A DNA stretch of 64,000 bases from Sphingomonas sp. Lineage in GTDB: Bacteria > Pseudomonadota > Alphaproteobacteria > Sphingomonadales > Sphingomonadaceae. Below are positions 54,769 through 62,765 of the stretch, piece after piece. Both the position numbers and the translations under genes were made by a program. Each line of letters starts with the position of its first letter. Positions within the stretch are counted from its first letter, which is position 1. The notes beneath the pieces were generated by a model. That model was not told the DNA's origin, ran no database searches, and worked only from the letters and a program-made list of their open reading frames with translations. The DNA lies in contig JAFIGU010000107.1 in the NCBI GenBank assembly GCA_017849555.1, positions 62,001 through 126,000 on the forward strand, read 5' to 3'.

Positions 54769-55625
54769 TGGTCGACTCCGTCCTCCCGATCGGCGCGATC
54801 CTCGGCGAAGGGCCGCTCTGGGCGCGCGGCGCCTTGTGGTTCGTCGACATCAAGCGCCAACGCGTCCATCGCTTCGATCCCGCGACCGGCGCGGCGAAGG
54901 CATGGGATGCGCCCGATCAGGTCGGCTGGGTCCTGCCGGTGCAGGGCGGCGGGATGATCGCCGGCCTGAAGAACGGGTTGCATCGTTTCGACCCAGCATC
55001 GGGTGCCTTTGCGCCGCTCGCCGATCCGGAGCCCCATTATCCCGGCAATCGCCTCAACGACGCGACGACCGATCGCCACGGGCGCATCTGGTTCGGCAGC
55101 ATGGATGACGACGAAAGCGAGCTGACCGGCGCGCTCTATTGCTGTGTCGGCGGGATGATCACCCATAGCGGGCTGCCCGAGGTGGCGATCACCAACGGCC
55201 CGGCGGTGAGCGCCGACGCGCGCATCCTCTACCACACCGACACATTGGGAAAGGTGATCTGGCGCGTCCCGATCCACGACGACAGCTCGCTCGGCACGCC
55301 GGAACGCCATATCGCGATCGAGGACGGCGCCGGCCACCCCGACGGTTCGGTGATCGATGCCGAGGGATGTCTGTGGGTGTCGCTGTTCGGGGGCTGGGGT
55401 GTGCGACGTTACGATCCGGCGGGCGCGCTGATGCGGACGATCGACTTCCCGGTCGCCAATGTCACCAAGATCGCCTTTGGCGGCCCCGATCTCGACATCG
55501 CCTACGCCACGACCGCGCGCAAGGGGCTCGACGCCGCGGCGCTTGCCGCGCAGCCGCTGGCGGGTAATGTCTTCGCGTTCGACCCCGGCGTCGCCGGACT
55601 CGCGGTCCACGAAGCGAAAATATAA
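54768..55625 (+). CDS. xylC: SMP-30/gluconolactonase family, probable xylonolactonase
   Basis: This 285-residue six-bladed propeller lactonase should hydrolyse D-xylonolactone to xylonate. Family blocks are GAILGEGPLWARGALWFVD with the metal Glu, HYPGNRLNDATTDRHGRIWFG, ITNGPAVSADARILYHTDT and GHPDGSVIDAEGCLWVS with the metal Asp. The start at 54768 forms a TAATG overlap with the dehydrogenase; ATG 54759 in frame is possible. The third gene of the oxidative set. Xylonate dehydratase (XylD) and the semialdehyde dehydrogenase (XylA) do not follow it. Confidence 0.9.
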   Translation: MVDSVLPIGAILGEGPLWARGALWFVDIKRQRVHRFDPATGAAKAWDAPDQVGWVLPVQGGGMIAGLKNGLHRFDPASGAFAPLADPEPHYPGNRLNDATTDRHGRIWFGSMDDDESELTGALYCCVGGMITHSGLPEVAITNGPAVSADARILYHTDTLGKVIWRVPIHDDSSLGTPERHIAIEDGAGHPDGSVIDAEGCLWVSLFGGWGVRRYDPAGALMRTIDFPVANVTKIAFGGPDLDIAYATTARKGLDAAALAAQPLAGNVFAFDPGVAGLAVHEAKI

Positions 55626-55652
55626 CGATAACAACGAGAAAAGGAGAGAAGA

Positions 55653-57074
55653 ATGGCGACGGCGGCAGAATCCGGCCTGATGCGGGTCAACCTCGGTTTC
55701 ATCACCGCGATCGTCGCCGTGGCGACGATCGGCGGCTTCATGTTCGGATATGATTCCGGCGTCATCAACGGCACCCAGAAAGGTCTCGAGGCGGCGTTCG
55801 ATCTCGGCAAGCTCGGGATCGGCATCAACGTCGGCGCGATCCTCGTCGGGTCCTCGCTCGGCGCGTTCGGCGCGGGGCGGCTCGCCGATCTGATCGGCCG
55901 GCGCAGCGTGATGCTGATCGCGGCGGCGCTGTTCCTCGTCAGCGCGCTCCTCGCCGGCGCGGCAAGCAGCTCGGCGATCTTCATCATCGCCCGCATCATC
56001 GGCGGTCTCGGCGTCGGCGCGGCGAGCGTGATTTCGCCGGTCTATATCTCGGAAGTGACCCCGGCGGCGATCCGCGGGCGGCTGTCGAGCGTCCAGCAGG
56101 TGATGATCATCACCGGCCTCACCGGGGCGTTCGTCGCCAATTTCGTGCTGGCGCGCTACGCTGGAGGATCGACCGCGTCCTTGTGGCTCGACTATCCGGC
56201 GTGGCGCTGGATGTTCTGGCTGCAATCGATCCCGGCCGCGATCTATTTCCTGGCACTGCTCATCATCCCGGAAAGCCCGCGCTACCTTGTCGTGAAAGGC
56301 CATAAGGACCAGGCCCGGGCGGTTCTCACGCGGCTTTTCGGCGCGGCGGAGGCCGATCGCAAGGTGGCGGAGATCGAGGCGAGCCTTGCCGCCGATCACC
56401 ACAAGCCCAAGCTTTCCGATCTCATCGACAAGCGCACCGGCCGGATCCGCCCGATCCTGTGGACCGGCATCGGACTGGCGGTGTTCCAGCAGTTCGTCGG
56501 CATCAACGTCGTCTTCTATTACGGCGCGACATTGTGGGAAGCGGTCGGCTTCTCGGAGGATTATGCGCTGCAGACCAATATCCTGTCGGGTGTGCTGTCG
56601 ATCGGCGCGTGCCTTGCGACGATCGCGCTGGTCGACCGGATCGGGCGCAAGCCGCTGTTGCTGATCGGATCGGCCGGTATGGCCGTTACCCTTGCCACGG
56701 TTGCCTTCGCCTTTTCGACCGCCGTCACCGGCGCGGGCAATGCGGTCACGCTGCCCGGCCACAACGGCCTTGTCGCGCTTATCGCGGCGAACCTCTATGT
56801 GATCTTCTTCAACCTCAGCTGGGGGCCGATCATGTGGGTCATGCTGGGCGAGATGTTCCCCAATCAGATCCGCGGCTCGGGGCTGGCGGTGTCGGGCTTC
56901 GCACAGTGGATCGCCAATGCCGCGATCTCCGTGAGCTTTCCCGCGCTGGCGGTCTCGCCGGGGCTGGCGATCACCTATACCGGCTATGCGCTGTGCGCGG
57001 CGATCTCCTTCTTCTTCGTGCGCCGCATGGTCAGCGAGACGCGCGGACGCGAGCTGGAGGATATGGAGGGCTGA
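55653..57074 (+). CDS. Sugar porter MFS transporter (XylE-like)
   Basis: This 473-residue inner-membrane sugar/proton symporter has 12 helices. Sugar-porter signatures are GGFMFGYDSGVINGTQ in helix 1, GRLADLIGRRSVML, PVYISEVTPAAIRGRL, PESPRYLVVKG, and FQQFVGINVVFYYG in helix 7. AAAGGAG precedes the ATG. It is last in the xylX-dehydrogenase-lactonase operon after 27 bases, and therefore most likely carries D-xylose across the inner membrane. Confidence 0.93.
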   Translation: MATAAESGLMRVNLGFITAIVAVATIGGFMFGYDSGVINGTQKGLEAAFDLGKLGIGINVGAILVGSSLGAFGAGRLADLIGRRSVMLIAAALFLVSALLAGAASSSAIFIIARIIGGLGVGAASVISPVYISEVTPAAIRGRLSSVQQVMIITGLTGAFVANFVLARYAGGSTASLWLDYPAWRWMFWLQSIPAAIYFLALLIIPESPRYLVVKGHKDQARAVLTRLFGAAEADRKVAEIEASLAADHHKPKLSDLIDKRTGRIRPILWTGIGLAVFQQFVGINVVFYYGATLWEAVGFSEDYALQTNILSGVLSIGACLATIALVDRIGRKPLLLIGSAGMAVTLATVAFAFSTAVTGAGNAVTLPGHNGLVALIAANLYVIFFNLSWGPIMWVMLGEMFPNQIRGSGLAVSGFAQWIANAAISVSFPALAVSPGLAITYTGYALCAAISFFFVRRMVSETRGRELEDMEG

Positions 57075-57086
57075 GAGCGGTTCGCT

Positions 57087-57222
57087 ATTCCTCCCCTGGA
57101 AGGGGAGGGGGACCAGCCGAAGGCTGGTGGAGGGGTATTAGCCTCAGACGATACCGCCTGCGCCGGCTACCCCTCCACCGTTGCTGCGCAACGGTCCCCC
57201 CCCCCTCCGGGGGAGGAATAAT
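57087..57222. repeat. Long inverted-repeat intergenic element
   Basis: Two arms, ATTCCTCCCCTGGAAGGGGA onward (57087-57137) and TACCCCTCCACC onward to GGGGGAGGAAT (57168-57219), are imperfect reverse complements that fill the gap between convergent genes. Small inner stems (CCAGCC-GGCTGG; CCGTTG-CAACGG) sit in each arm. The pattern matches the CTCCCC-type palindromic elements scattered through sphingomonad and related genomes. It could end both transcripts. Confidence 0.75.
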
Positions 57223-57229
57223 CCCGGCC

Positions 57230-58297
57230 CTATGCGTCCGCAGCCGGCGGCGCAGCGTCGGATTGCCGGCGGATCAGCGCATGTTCCGCGCGGATATGGG
57301 ATTGCCCGATCTCGTCGGCGCGCCCCGCCCGCCGCAGGCGAATGACCTGCACCAGCCGTTCGAGCGCGATCCGTGCCATGTCGAGCACCGGCTGACGGAT
57401 CGTCGTCAGTTCGGGCCAGATCGTCGTGGCGAGCGCGGTATCGTCGAACCCGCACACCGTAAGGTCGCGCGGCACCTCGAGCCCGCGGCGATGCGCGATC
57501 GCCACCGACGCGGCGGCCATGTCGTCGTTGGAGGCAAAGATCGCCGTCGGCGGGTCGGCCAGCCCGAGCAGCACATCGGCCGCATCGAGCCCCGAGCGAT
57601 AGCTGAACAGGCCGTTCACGACGAGCTTGGGATCATAGGGCAATCCCATATCCTTGAGCGCGCGGCGGTAACCCGCGAGCCGCGTGCCGCTCGCCGCCTG
57701 GTTCGGATCGCCCTTGATGAAGCCGATCCGGCGATGGCCGAGCGCGCCGATATGCCGCGTCATTTCGTACGCCGCGCGTTTGTCGTCGATGCAGATCGAT
57801 AGCGCCCATTCGGGTGCATGTTCGGTCGCCATCGCGACGACGGGCAGTTCCGCGTCGCGGATCGCCTCCAGGATGCCGGCAGCGTCGCTGAGCGGCGCGG
57901 GCAGCAGCACGCCGTCCACCCGCCCCGCGAGGAGATGATCGATCACCGCGCGATAATCGTCGGCATCGTCGCATTTCTCGACCATCAGCTGCACGTTGCT
58001 GCGGCTGGCCTGATCGAGCGCGCCGACCAGCAGCGCGCTCAGATAGGCGAAGCTCGGGTTGGAATGGAGCAGCCCGATGCGGATATCGTCGCCCCCAGCC
58101 AGCGCGCGTGCGGCGGCGTTGGGGGCATAGTTCAGCGCCGCGATCGCCGCCTCGACGCGTTCGCGCGTCCGCTCCCGCACGCTTTCCTTGGCGTTGATCA
58201 CCCGCGAGACGGTCATCGGCGAGACGCCGGCACGCGCGGCGACGTCGCTGATCGTCGGGGTGTTGTGCTGGCGTCGTGTGGCGCGCGGTTTTTTCAT
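57230..58297 (-). CDS. LacI family transcriptional regulator, probable xylose repressor
   Basis: This 355-residue regulator has the helix-turn-helix TISDVAARAGVSPMTVSRVIN with the hinge ALNYAPNAAARALAGG. The periplasmic-binding-protein-like sugar domain (about 70-340) has IRIGLLHSNPSFAYLSALL, GHRRIGFIKGDPNQAASGTRLAGY, split by strand breaks, and FASNDDMAAASVAIAHRRG. It follows GH67 by 33 bases on the same strand and may be cotranscribed with it. Three LacI-type palindromes at xylan/xylose promoters in the window are its likely targets. The inducer is probably xylose, by analogy with Caulobacter XylR. Confidence 0.9.
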   Translation of the reverse strand: MKKPRATRRQHNTPTISDVAARAGVSPMTVSRVINAKESVRERTRERVEAAIAALNYAPNAAARALAGGDDIRIGLLHSNPSFAYLSALLVGALDQASRSNVQLMVEKCDDADDYRAVIDHLLAGRVDGVLLPAPLSDAAGILEAIRDAELPVVAMATEHAPEWALSICIDDKRAAYEMTRHIGALGHRRIGFIKGDPNQAASGTRLAGYRRALKDMGLPYDPKLVVNGLFSYRSGLDAADVLLGLADPPTAIFASNDDMAAASVAIAHRRGLEVPRDLTVCGFDDTALATTIWPELTTIRQPVLDMARIALERLVQVIRLRRAGRADEIGQSHIRAEHALIRRQSDAAPPAADA

Positions 58298-58330
58298 GCG
58301 CGCCCGTTACGTCACCACGACCGGCGCAAG

Positions 58331-60415
58331 TCAATGCCCCGGTGCGTCGGGGAAGTCCTCGGCCTTGTACCAGGCGAGGTCGTGCGCGGGCGGGCGGACG
58401 CCGGGCGGCAGCGGGAGATGGTTCACCGACATCCAATAAGCGAGGCTGGCATCGCGCCACCACCGCGCCTCGCGCGACTGGATGCCGAGCAGCGCCGCGG
58501 TCTTTTCGAAGCGCTCGGCATCGATGCGGGACTTGAGCGCGGTCCAGTCGCCCCGCATCTGATCGACATAGGCGACCCCGCGATCATAATGCGCGACCAG
58601 TTCCTCCCATAAACTATGGCCGGAGGACATGCGATAATCCCAGCGCAGGTGATGGAACCACAATAGTTCGCGCTCTGGCGTCGTCGCCGGATCGCGCAGC
58701 CGCTGCGCGACCGGCGGGGCATATTGCGCGATTGCGTTGCTGCCGCTCGCGGTTCGATCGAAGCCGATGCCGTCCGCGGTTGCGCGATGATAATAGACCG
58801 GGTTCCATTCGGGTCGCGCGAGCGCCGAGACCCAGGGCGCGGGGCCATAATGGTGATCGGTGCCCATCAGATGGGCGAGACCGAGCGGCGTCATATAATC
58901 GACCGCCGCCTCGCGCGAGCCCGCCATCATCCGTGCGACGCGATCGACGACCGCCGGATCGGGCGCGAACGTCATCGCCGCCCATTCCCGCGCGATCGCG
59001 TCCGACGCGCTCGTCGGATCCCAGGCGTAGCGGCCGAACGCATACCAATTGGCCTGGTTGAAGATCGAGCCGGTCCAGTCGCGATCCCGCCCGACATTGG
59101 CGACGCCCGCCATCCCGCTGATCATGCCGGCGACGGTCGACCCCGCGCCCTTAGCCATCGTATCGGCGCGCAGCGTCTCCTCGAACAGCGGCCCGAGATA
59201 GACGAGATGCGAGGCGAAGCCGAGATATTCCTTGGTGATCTGGAATTCGATCATCAGCGGGGTGTGCGGCATCGCGCCGAACAGCGGATGGAAGGGCTCG
59301 CGCGGCTGGAAGTCGATCGGGCCGTTCTTCACCTGGACCAGGACATTATCGGCAAAACGGCCGTCGAGCAGGTGGAAGTCGTCGAACGCCTCGTGCGCAT
59401 AGACGAATGCCCGCCACATCACGACGCCGCCGTGCGGCGCGAGCGCGGCGGCGAGCATATTCGCGCCGTCGGCGTGGCTGCGCCCGTAATCCTGCGGCCC
59501 GGGCTGTCCTTCGGAACTGGCCTTGACGAGAAAGCCGCCGAAATCGGGGATAGCCGCGTAGATCTCGTCCGCCTTGGCGCGCCACCACGCCGCGACCTGC
59601 GGGTCCTTCGGATCGGCGGTGCTCAGATGGCCGATCTCGATCGGGGCGGAGAAGCGCGCCGACAGATAGACCTTGATGCCATAGGGCCGGAAGACGTCCG
59701 CCAGCGCGGCGGCCTTGGATATATAGCGCTGCGTCAGGCTCGATGCGGAAGCGTTGACGTTGTTGAGCACCGCCCCGTTGACGCCGATCGAGGCATTGGC
59801 GCGCGCATAATCGACATAGCGCGGCTCGCGGACGTCGGGGAGCATCCACCAGTCCCACAGCGACTGGCCGGCATAGCCGCGCTCCACGCTGCCGTTGAGA
59901 TTGTCCCAATGATCGAGCACCCGCAATTTCACTTTCGGGCGCGACATCAGCGCCACGGCGCCGAGCGTGTGACCGGTCTGGAGCCAGCGGAGCAAGGCGA
60001 AGCCGCCGTAAAGAATGCCGCGGTCGTCGTTCGCCGCGACGACGACGAGCGCGCGTCCCGCGACGGTGATCCGGCGAACGACATAGCCTTCGTCGCCCAG
60101 CCGCGGGCCGAGGGCGCGGAGCGAAGCGGCTTCGTCGTGCCCGATCCGCGCCAGAACCACCGCGCCGTCACGCGCGTGATCGGCGCGCGCCACCGGGGCG
60201 GCGAACAATCCGCCGAGGCCGCGCGAAAGTTCGTCCGCCGCCGCCTGCATCATCGGGGACGCGCCGCGCACCACGATCGCCGGCGGGCGGTTGGCGCGCG
60301 CTCGCGCCGGAAGCGGCCGATAGCGAAGCCACAGATCATATCCGTCCTCCGCCTGGGCCGGTCCCGCGCCGGCGAGCAAAAGGGCGGCACAAAGCCATAG
60401 GATCGCGCGCGTCAT
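58331..60415 (-). CDS. aguA: GH67 alpha-glucuronidase, exported
   Basis: This 694-residue enzyme has a signal peptide (ILWLCAALLLAGAGPAQA). The N-terminal beta domain (to about 140) contains DDRGILYGGFALLRWLQ. The barrel has LRVLDHWDNLNGSVERGY, the acid Glu in LVKASSEGQPGPQDYGRSH, and the base pair Asp/Glu in VQVKNGPIDFQPREP and MIEFQITKEYLG, all as in known GH67. It removes 4-O-methyl-glucuronic acid from the ends of aldouronic acids from glucuronoxylan. It is divergent from a GntR regulator with an AT-rich operator, and followed by the LacI gene. Confidence 0.96.
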   Translation of the reverse strand: MTRAILWLCAALLLAGAGPAQAEDGYDLWLRYRPLPARARANRPPAIVVRGASPMMQAAADELSRGLGGLFAAPVARADHARDGAVVLARIGHDEAASLRALGPRLGDEGYVVRRITVAGRALVVVAANDDRGILYGGFALLRWLQTGHTLGAVALMSRPKVKLRVLDHWDNLNGSVERGYAGQSLWDWWMLPDVREPRYVDYARANASIGVNGAVLNNVNASASSLTQRYISKAAALADVFRPYGIKVYLSARFSAPIEIGHLSTADPKDPQVAAWWRAKADEIYAAIPDFGGFLVKASSEGQPGPQDYGRSHADGANMLAAALAPHGGVVMWRAFVYAHEAFDDFHLLDGRFADNVLVQVKNGPIDFQPREPFHPLFGAMPHTPLMIEFQITKEYLGFASHLVYLGPLFEETLRADTMAKGAGSTVAGMISGMAGVANVGRDRDWTGSIFNQANWYAFGRYAWDPTSASDAIAREWAAMTFAPDPAVVDRVARMMAGSREAAVDYMTPLGLAHLMGTDHHYGPAPWVSALARPEWNPVYYHRATADGIGFDRTASGSNAIAQYAPPVAQRLRDPATTPERELLWFHHLRWDYRMSSGHSLWEELVAHYDRGVAYVDQMRGDWTALKSRIDAERFEKTAALLGIQSREARWWRDASLAYWMSVNHLPLPPGVRPPAHDLAWYKAEDFPDAPGH

Positions 60416-60501
60416 GATAACTCCCCTGGCAGCACGGGTTTATCGCGCCCGGCGCCGCCGCGTGCGAAGGCCGCTTTTCGCCTTCCTCTTTTGCGCGCTT
60501 T

Positions 60502-60521
60502 TCCTATACTATATGACATAT
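60502..60521. promoter_or_regulatory. GntR operator-like site, GH67 / GntR divergent promoter
   Basis: The minus strand of 60502-60516 reads TCATATAGTATAGGA, matching 13 of 15 bases of the perfect inverted repeat TCATATAGGATATGA at 61331-61345. The palindrome ATATGACATAT (60511-60521) overlaps it. The site is immediately upstream of the regulator start, which fits autoregulation and joint control of GH67. Confidence 0.6.
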
Positions 60522-60529
60522 TGCAATTG

Positions 60530-61252
60530 ATGGTGCCGATAGTGTCGCAGCGCGAGAATCCGACGATTTCCTCCTCCCCCGCCGGTAACGGCCCGCATCA
60601 ATCCGGCCCGGGGCCGACACTGGTCGACCGCGCTTATGACTATCTGCTGACGATGTTGATGAGCGTCGAGATCGCGCCCGGCGAGCGGATCGCGATCGAT
60701 ACGATCGCGCGCCAGCTCGGTATTTCGCAGACCCCGGTTCGCGAGGCGCTGAGCCAGCTCGAGGCGGAGCGGCTCGTCTTCAAGACGACCAACGTCGGCT
60801 ATCGCGCCAGCCCGCAGATGACGCGCGAGGAAGTGCGCGATCTCTATACGCTGCGCCAGCTGATCGAACCCTATGCCGCGGCGCGCGCGGCGGAGCTGAT
60901 GACCGACGAATCGATCGCGCTGCTGCAGGCGATCGATCGCGACATGTCGGACGTGGTCGACGGCGACGCCCGGGCCTATTCGCGGTTCGCGGAAGCCGAT
61001 GCGGCGCTCCACCGGCTCATCGCCACGGGGAGCGGCAACCGCCTTATCGCCGACACGATCGAGCGGCTGCATGCGCATCTGCACATCTTCCGTGCGCTTT
61101 ATCGCACCAACGCGCCCAACGAGGCAGCGGCGGAACATCGCCGCATCATCGACGCGCTGGTCGCGCACGACGCGGCGGCGGCCGAGCAAGCGGTACGCGC
61201 ACACCTCGAGCGGTCGCAGCAACGGATGGATGCGGCGCTCGCCACCCCATAA
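60530..61252 (+). CDS. GntR family regulator with FCD domain
   Basis: This protein of about 240 residues has a winged helix (DTIARQLGISQTPVREALSQ, ERLVFKTTNVGYRASPQM) and an FCD ligand domain (LYTLRQLIEPYAAARAAEL, RFAEADAALHRLIATGSGN, AEHRRIIDALVAHD). It belongs to the FCD branch but is not close to the two FadR-type paralogues earlier in the window. The start is ATG 60530 or a GTG at 60533/60542; an upstream TTG would run through the operator. It probably senses a uronate or related acid and controls GH67-lacI and the amidohydrolase-MFS pair. Substrate inferred from neighbours. Confidence 0.88.
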   Translation: MVPIVSQRENPTISSSPAGNGPHQSGPGPTLVDRAYDYLLTMLMSVEIAPGERIAIDTIARQLGISQTPVREALSQLEAERLVFKTTNVGYRASPQMTREEVRDLYTLRQLIEPYAAARAAELMTDESIALLQAIDRDMSDVVDGDARAYSRFAEADAALHRLIATGSGNRLIADTIERLHAHLHIFRALYRTNAPNEAAAEHRRIIDALVAHDAAAAEQAVRAHLERSQQRMDAALATP

Positions 61253-61300
61253 GAAGTTGCCCCGCGCGGCGATTTCTCCGACAAATAACCCCTCATTTGC

Positions 61301-61345
61301 TTGACAGCCTCGATCACGCCTCCTACCAGATCATATAGGATATGA
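61301..61345 (+). promoter_or_regulatory. Promoter and operator of the amidohydrolase-MFS pair
   Basis: TTGACA (61301-61306) with a weak -10 TACCAG 17 bases on is followed by the perfect inverted repeat TCATAT-AGG-ATATGA (61331-61345) over the expected start of transcription. The repeat matches the site upstream of the GntR gene, so the same regulator probably represses here. Confidence 0.65.
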
Positions 61346-61361
61346 AATGGAGAGGCGACTG

Positions 61362-62765
61362 GTGCGACTGAAGCGGTTAGGCCGTCATCTGCGCCCCGCA
61401 GCGCGTTGTGCGGCGATTCTGCTGACGCTCGGCGGCGCCGAGGCGCCTCGCCTTACCACGACGGTGCTCGATCATTTCACGCTGATCGACGGCACCGGCC
61501 GCCAGCCGGTCGCCGATCAGTCGCTGGTCATTGCGAATGGCCGCATCGTCTGGGTCGGCCCCGCCAGCCGCGTCAGGGTCGATCGGCTGACGCGGCGCGA
61601 AGATCTTCGCGGCAAATATGTCATGCCGGGGCTTATCGACAGCCATGTCCACCTCGGCCTGGTGGACGGCATCGACCAGGATTTCACCAGATATTACAGC
61701 CGCGACAATGTCGAGCGCCAGCTGAAGCTCTACGCCGCTTATGGCGTCACGACGGTCTATACGTTGGGCACCGACGGCGATGCGATCCACGAGGTCATTG
61801 CCGAGCAACGGCGCAGCGGCCGACCCGATCGCGCGCGGGTCTTCACCGCCGGGCGCGGCGTGGTGTTCAAGGGAAGCTATGGCGGCGTCCCGGGCCTCGA
61901 CCAGTCGGTCGCGACCCCGGCCGAAGCGACCGCAATGGTCGATCGCGAGGCGGCCAAGGGCGACGATTTCATCAAATTATGGATCGACGACGAATTCGGC
62001 GCGATCGCCGAGCGGATGCCTTATTCGATCAGCCGTGCGGTGATCGATGCCGCGCACGCAAAAGGCAAGAAGGCCGCCGCGCATATCTTCTATTATGACA
62101 ATGCCGTCGAACTGACCCGCGAAGGCATCGACGCATTCATGCATCAGGTCCGCGATCGCGTCGCCGATCCGTCGCTCGCGCGGATGATGAAGACGCGCGG
62201 CACGTGGCAGCTGGCCTCGACGTTGAGCCGCGAAGCATCTTTCACCTACCGCCTGCTGCCCTTCGTCGACGATCCTTTCTTTTCCCGCGGCGTATCCCCT
62301 GGCACGGTCGCGGCGCTGAAGGCGCCCGAACGGCAGCAGCGCCTGGGCGCCGCACGTGACTTCGCGAAATATCCGGAGGCGCTGCGCAACGCGATGACCA
62401 ATTTCGCCACCGAGGCGAAGAATGGCGTGACCTATGGCATGGGCACCGACAGCGGCCCGACCGGCCGGTTCCCCGGTTATTTCGCGCATTGGGAACTGGA
62501 ATTGATGGTGAAGGCGGGGATCACCCCGCTCCAGGCGATCACCGCCGCAACGGGAACCAATGCGCGCTTCATCGGCGCCAATCAGGCCGGCACGATAGCG
62601 AAAGGCAAATGGGCGGATCTGCTGGTGCTCGATCGTGATCCGGTCGCGGACATTCGCAACACCCGCGCGATCCGCGCCGTCTATATCGCCGGCCGCAAGG
62701 TTCCCACGATCTGGGAGACCTGCGTGGGTCGCCCGCTCGACGGCTGCGGCCGGGCGCAGCCATAA
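61362..62765 (+). CDS. Amidohydrolase superfamily protein, possibly exported
   Basis: This protein of about 467 residues begins at GTG 61362, which has GGAGAGG six bases upstream; ATG 61347 is an in-frame alternative. A hydrophobic stretch (CAAILLTLGGAEA) may be a signal peptide. The metal-dependent core is complete: YVMPGLIDSHVHLG (HxH), the probable carboxylated lysine in DDFIKLWIDDE, His in AAHIFYYDNAV and DAFMHQVRD, and Asp in YGMGTDSGPTG. It resembles imidazolonepropionase/prolidase-type amidohydrolases of unknown substrate. It is cotranscribed with the MFS gene (TAATG overlap). What it hydrolyses in a glucuronoxylan locus is unclear. Confidence 0.85.
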   Translation: MRLKRLGRHLRPAARCAAILLTLGGAEAPRLTTTVLDHFTLIDGTGRQPVADQSLVIANGRIVWVGPASRVRVDRLTRREDLRGKYVMPGLIDSHVHLGLVDGIDQDFTRYYSRDNVERQLKLYAAYGVTTVYTLGTDGDAIHEVIAEQRRSGRPDRARVFTAGRGVVFKGSYGGVPGLDQSVATPAEATAMVDREAAKGDDFIKLWIDDEFGAIAERMPYSISRAVIDAAHAKGKKAAAHIFYYDNAVELTREGIDAFMHQVRDRVADPSLARMMKTRGTWQLASTLSREASFTYRLLPFVDDPFFSRGVSPGTVAALKAPERQQRLGAARDFAKYPEALRNAMTNFATEAKNGVTYGMGTDSGPTGRFPGYFAHWELELMVKAGITPLQAITAATGTNARFIGANQAGTIAKGKWADLLVLDRDPVADIRNTRAIRAVYIAGRKVPTIWETCVGRPLDGCGRAQP

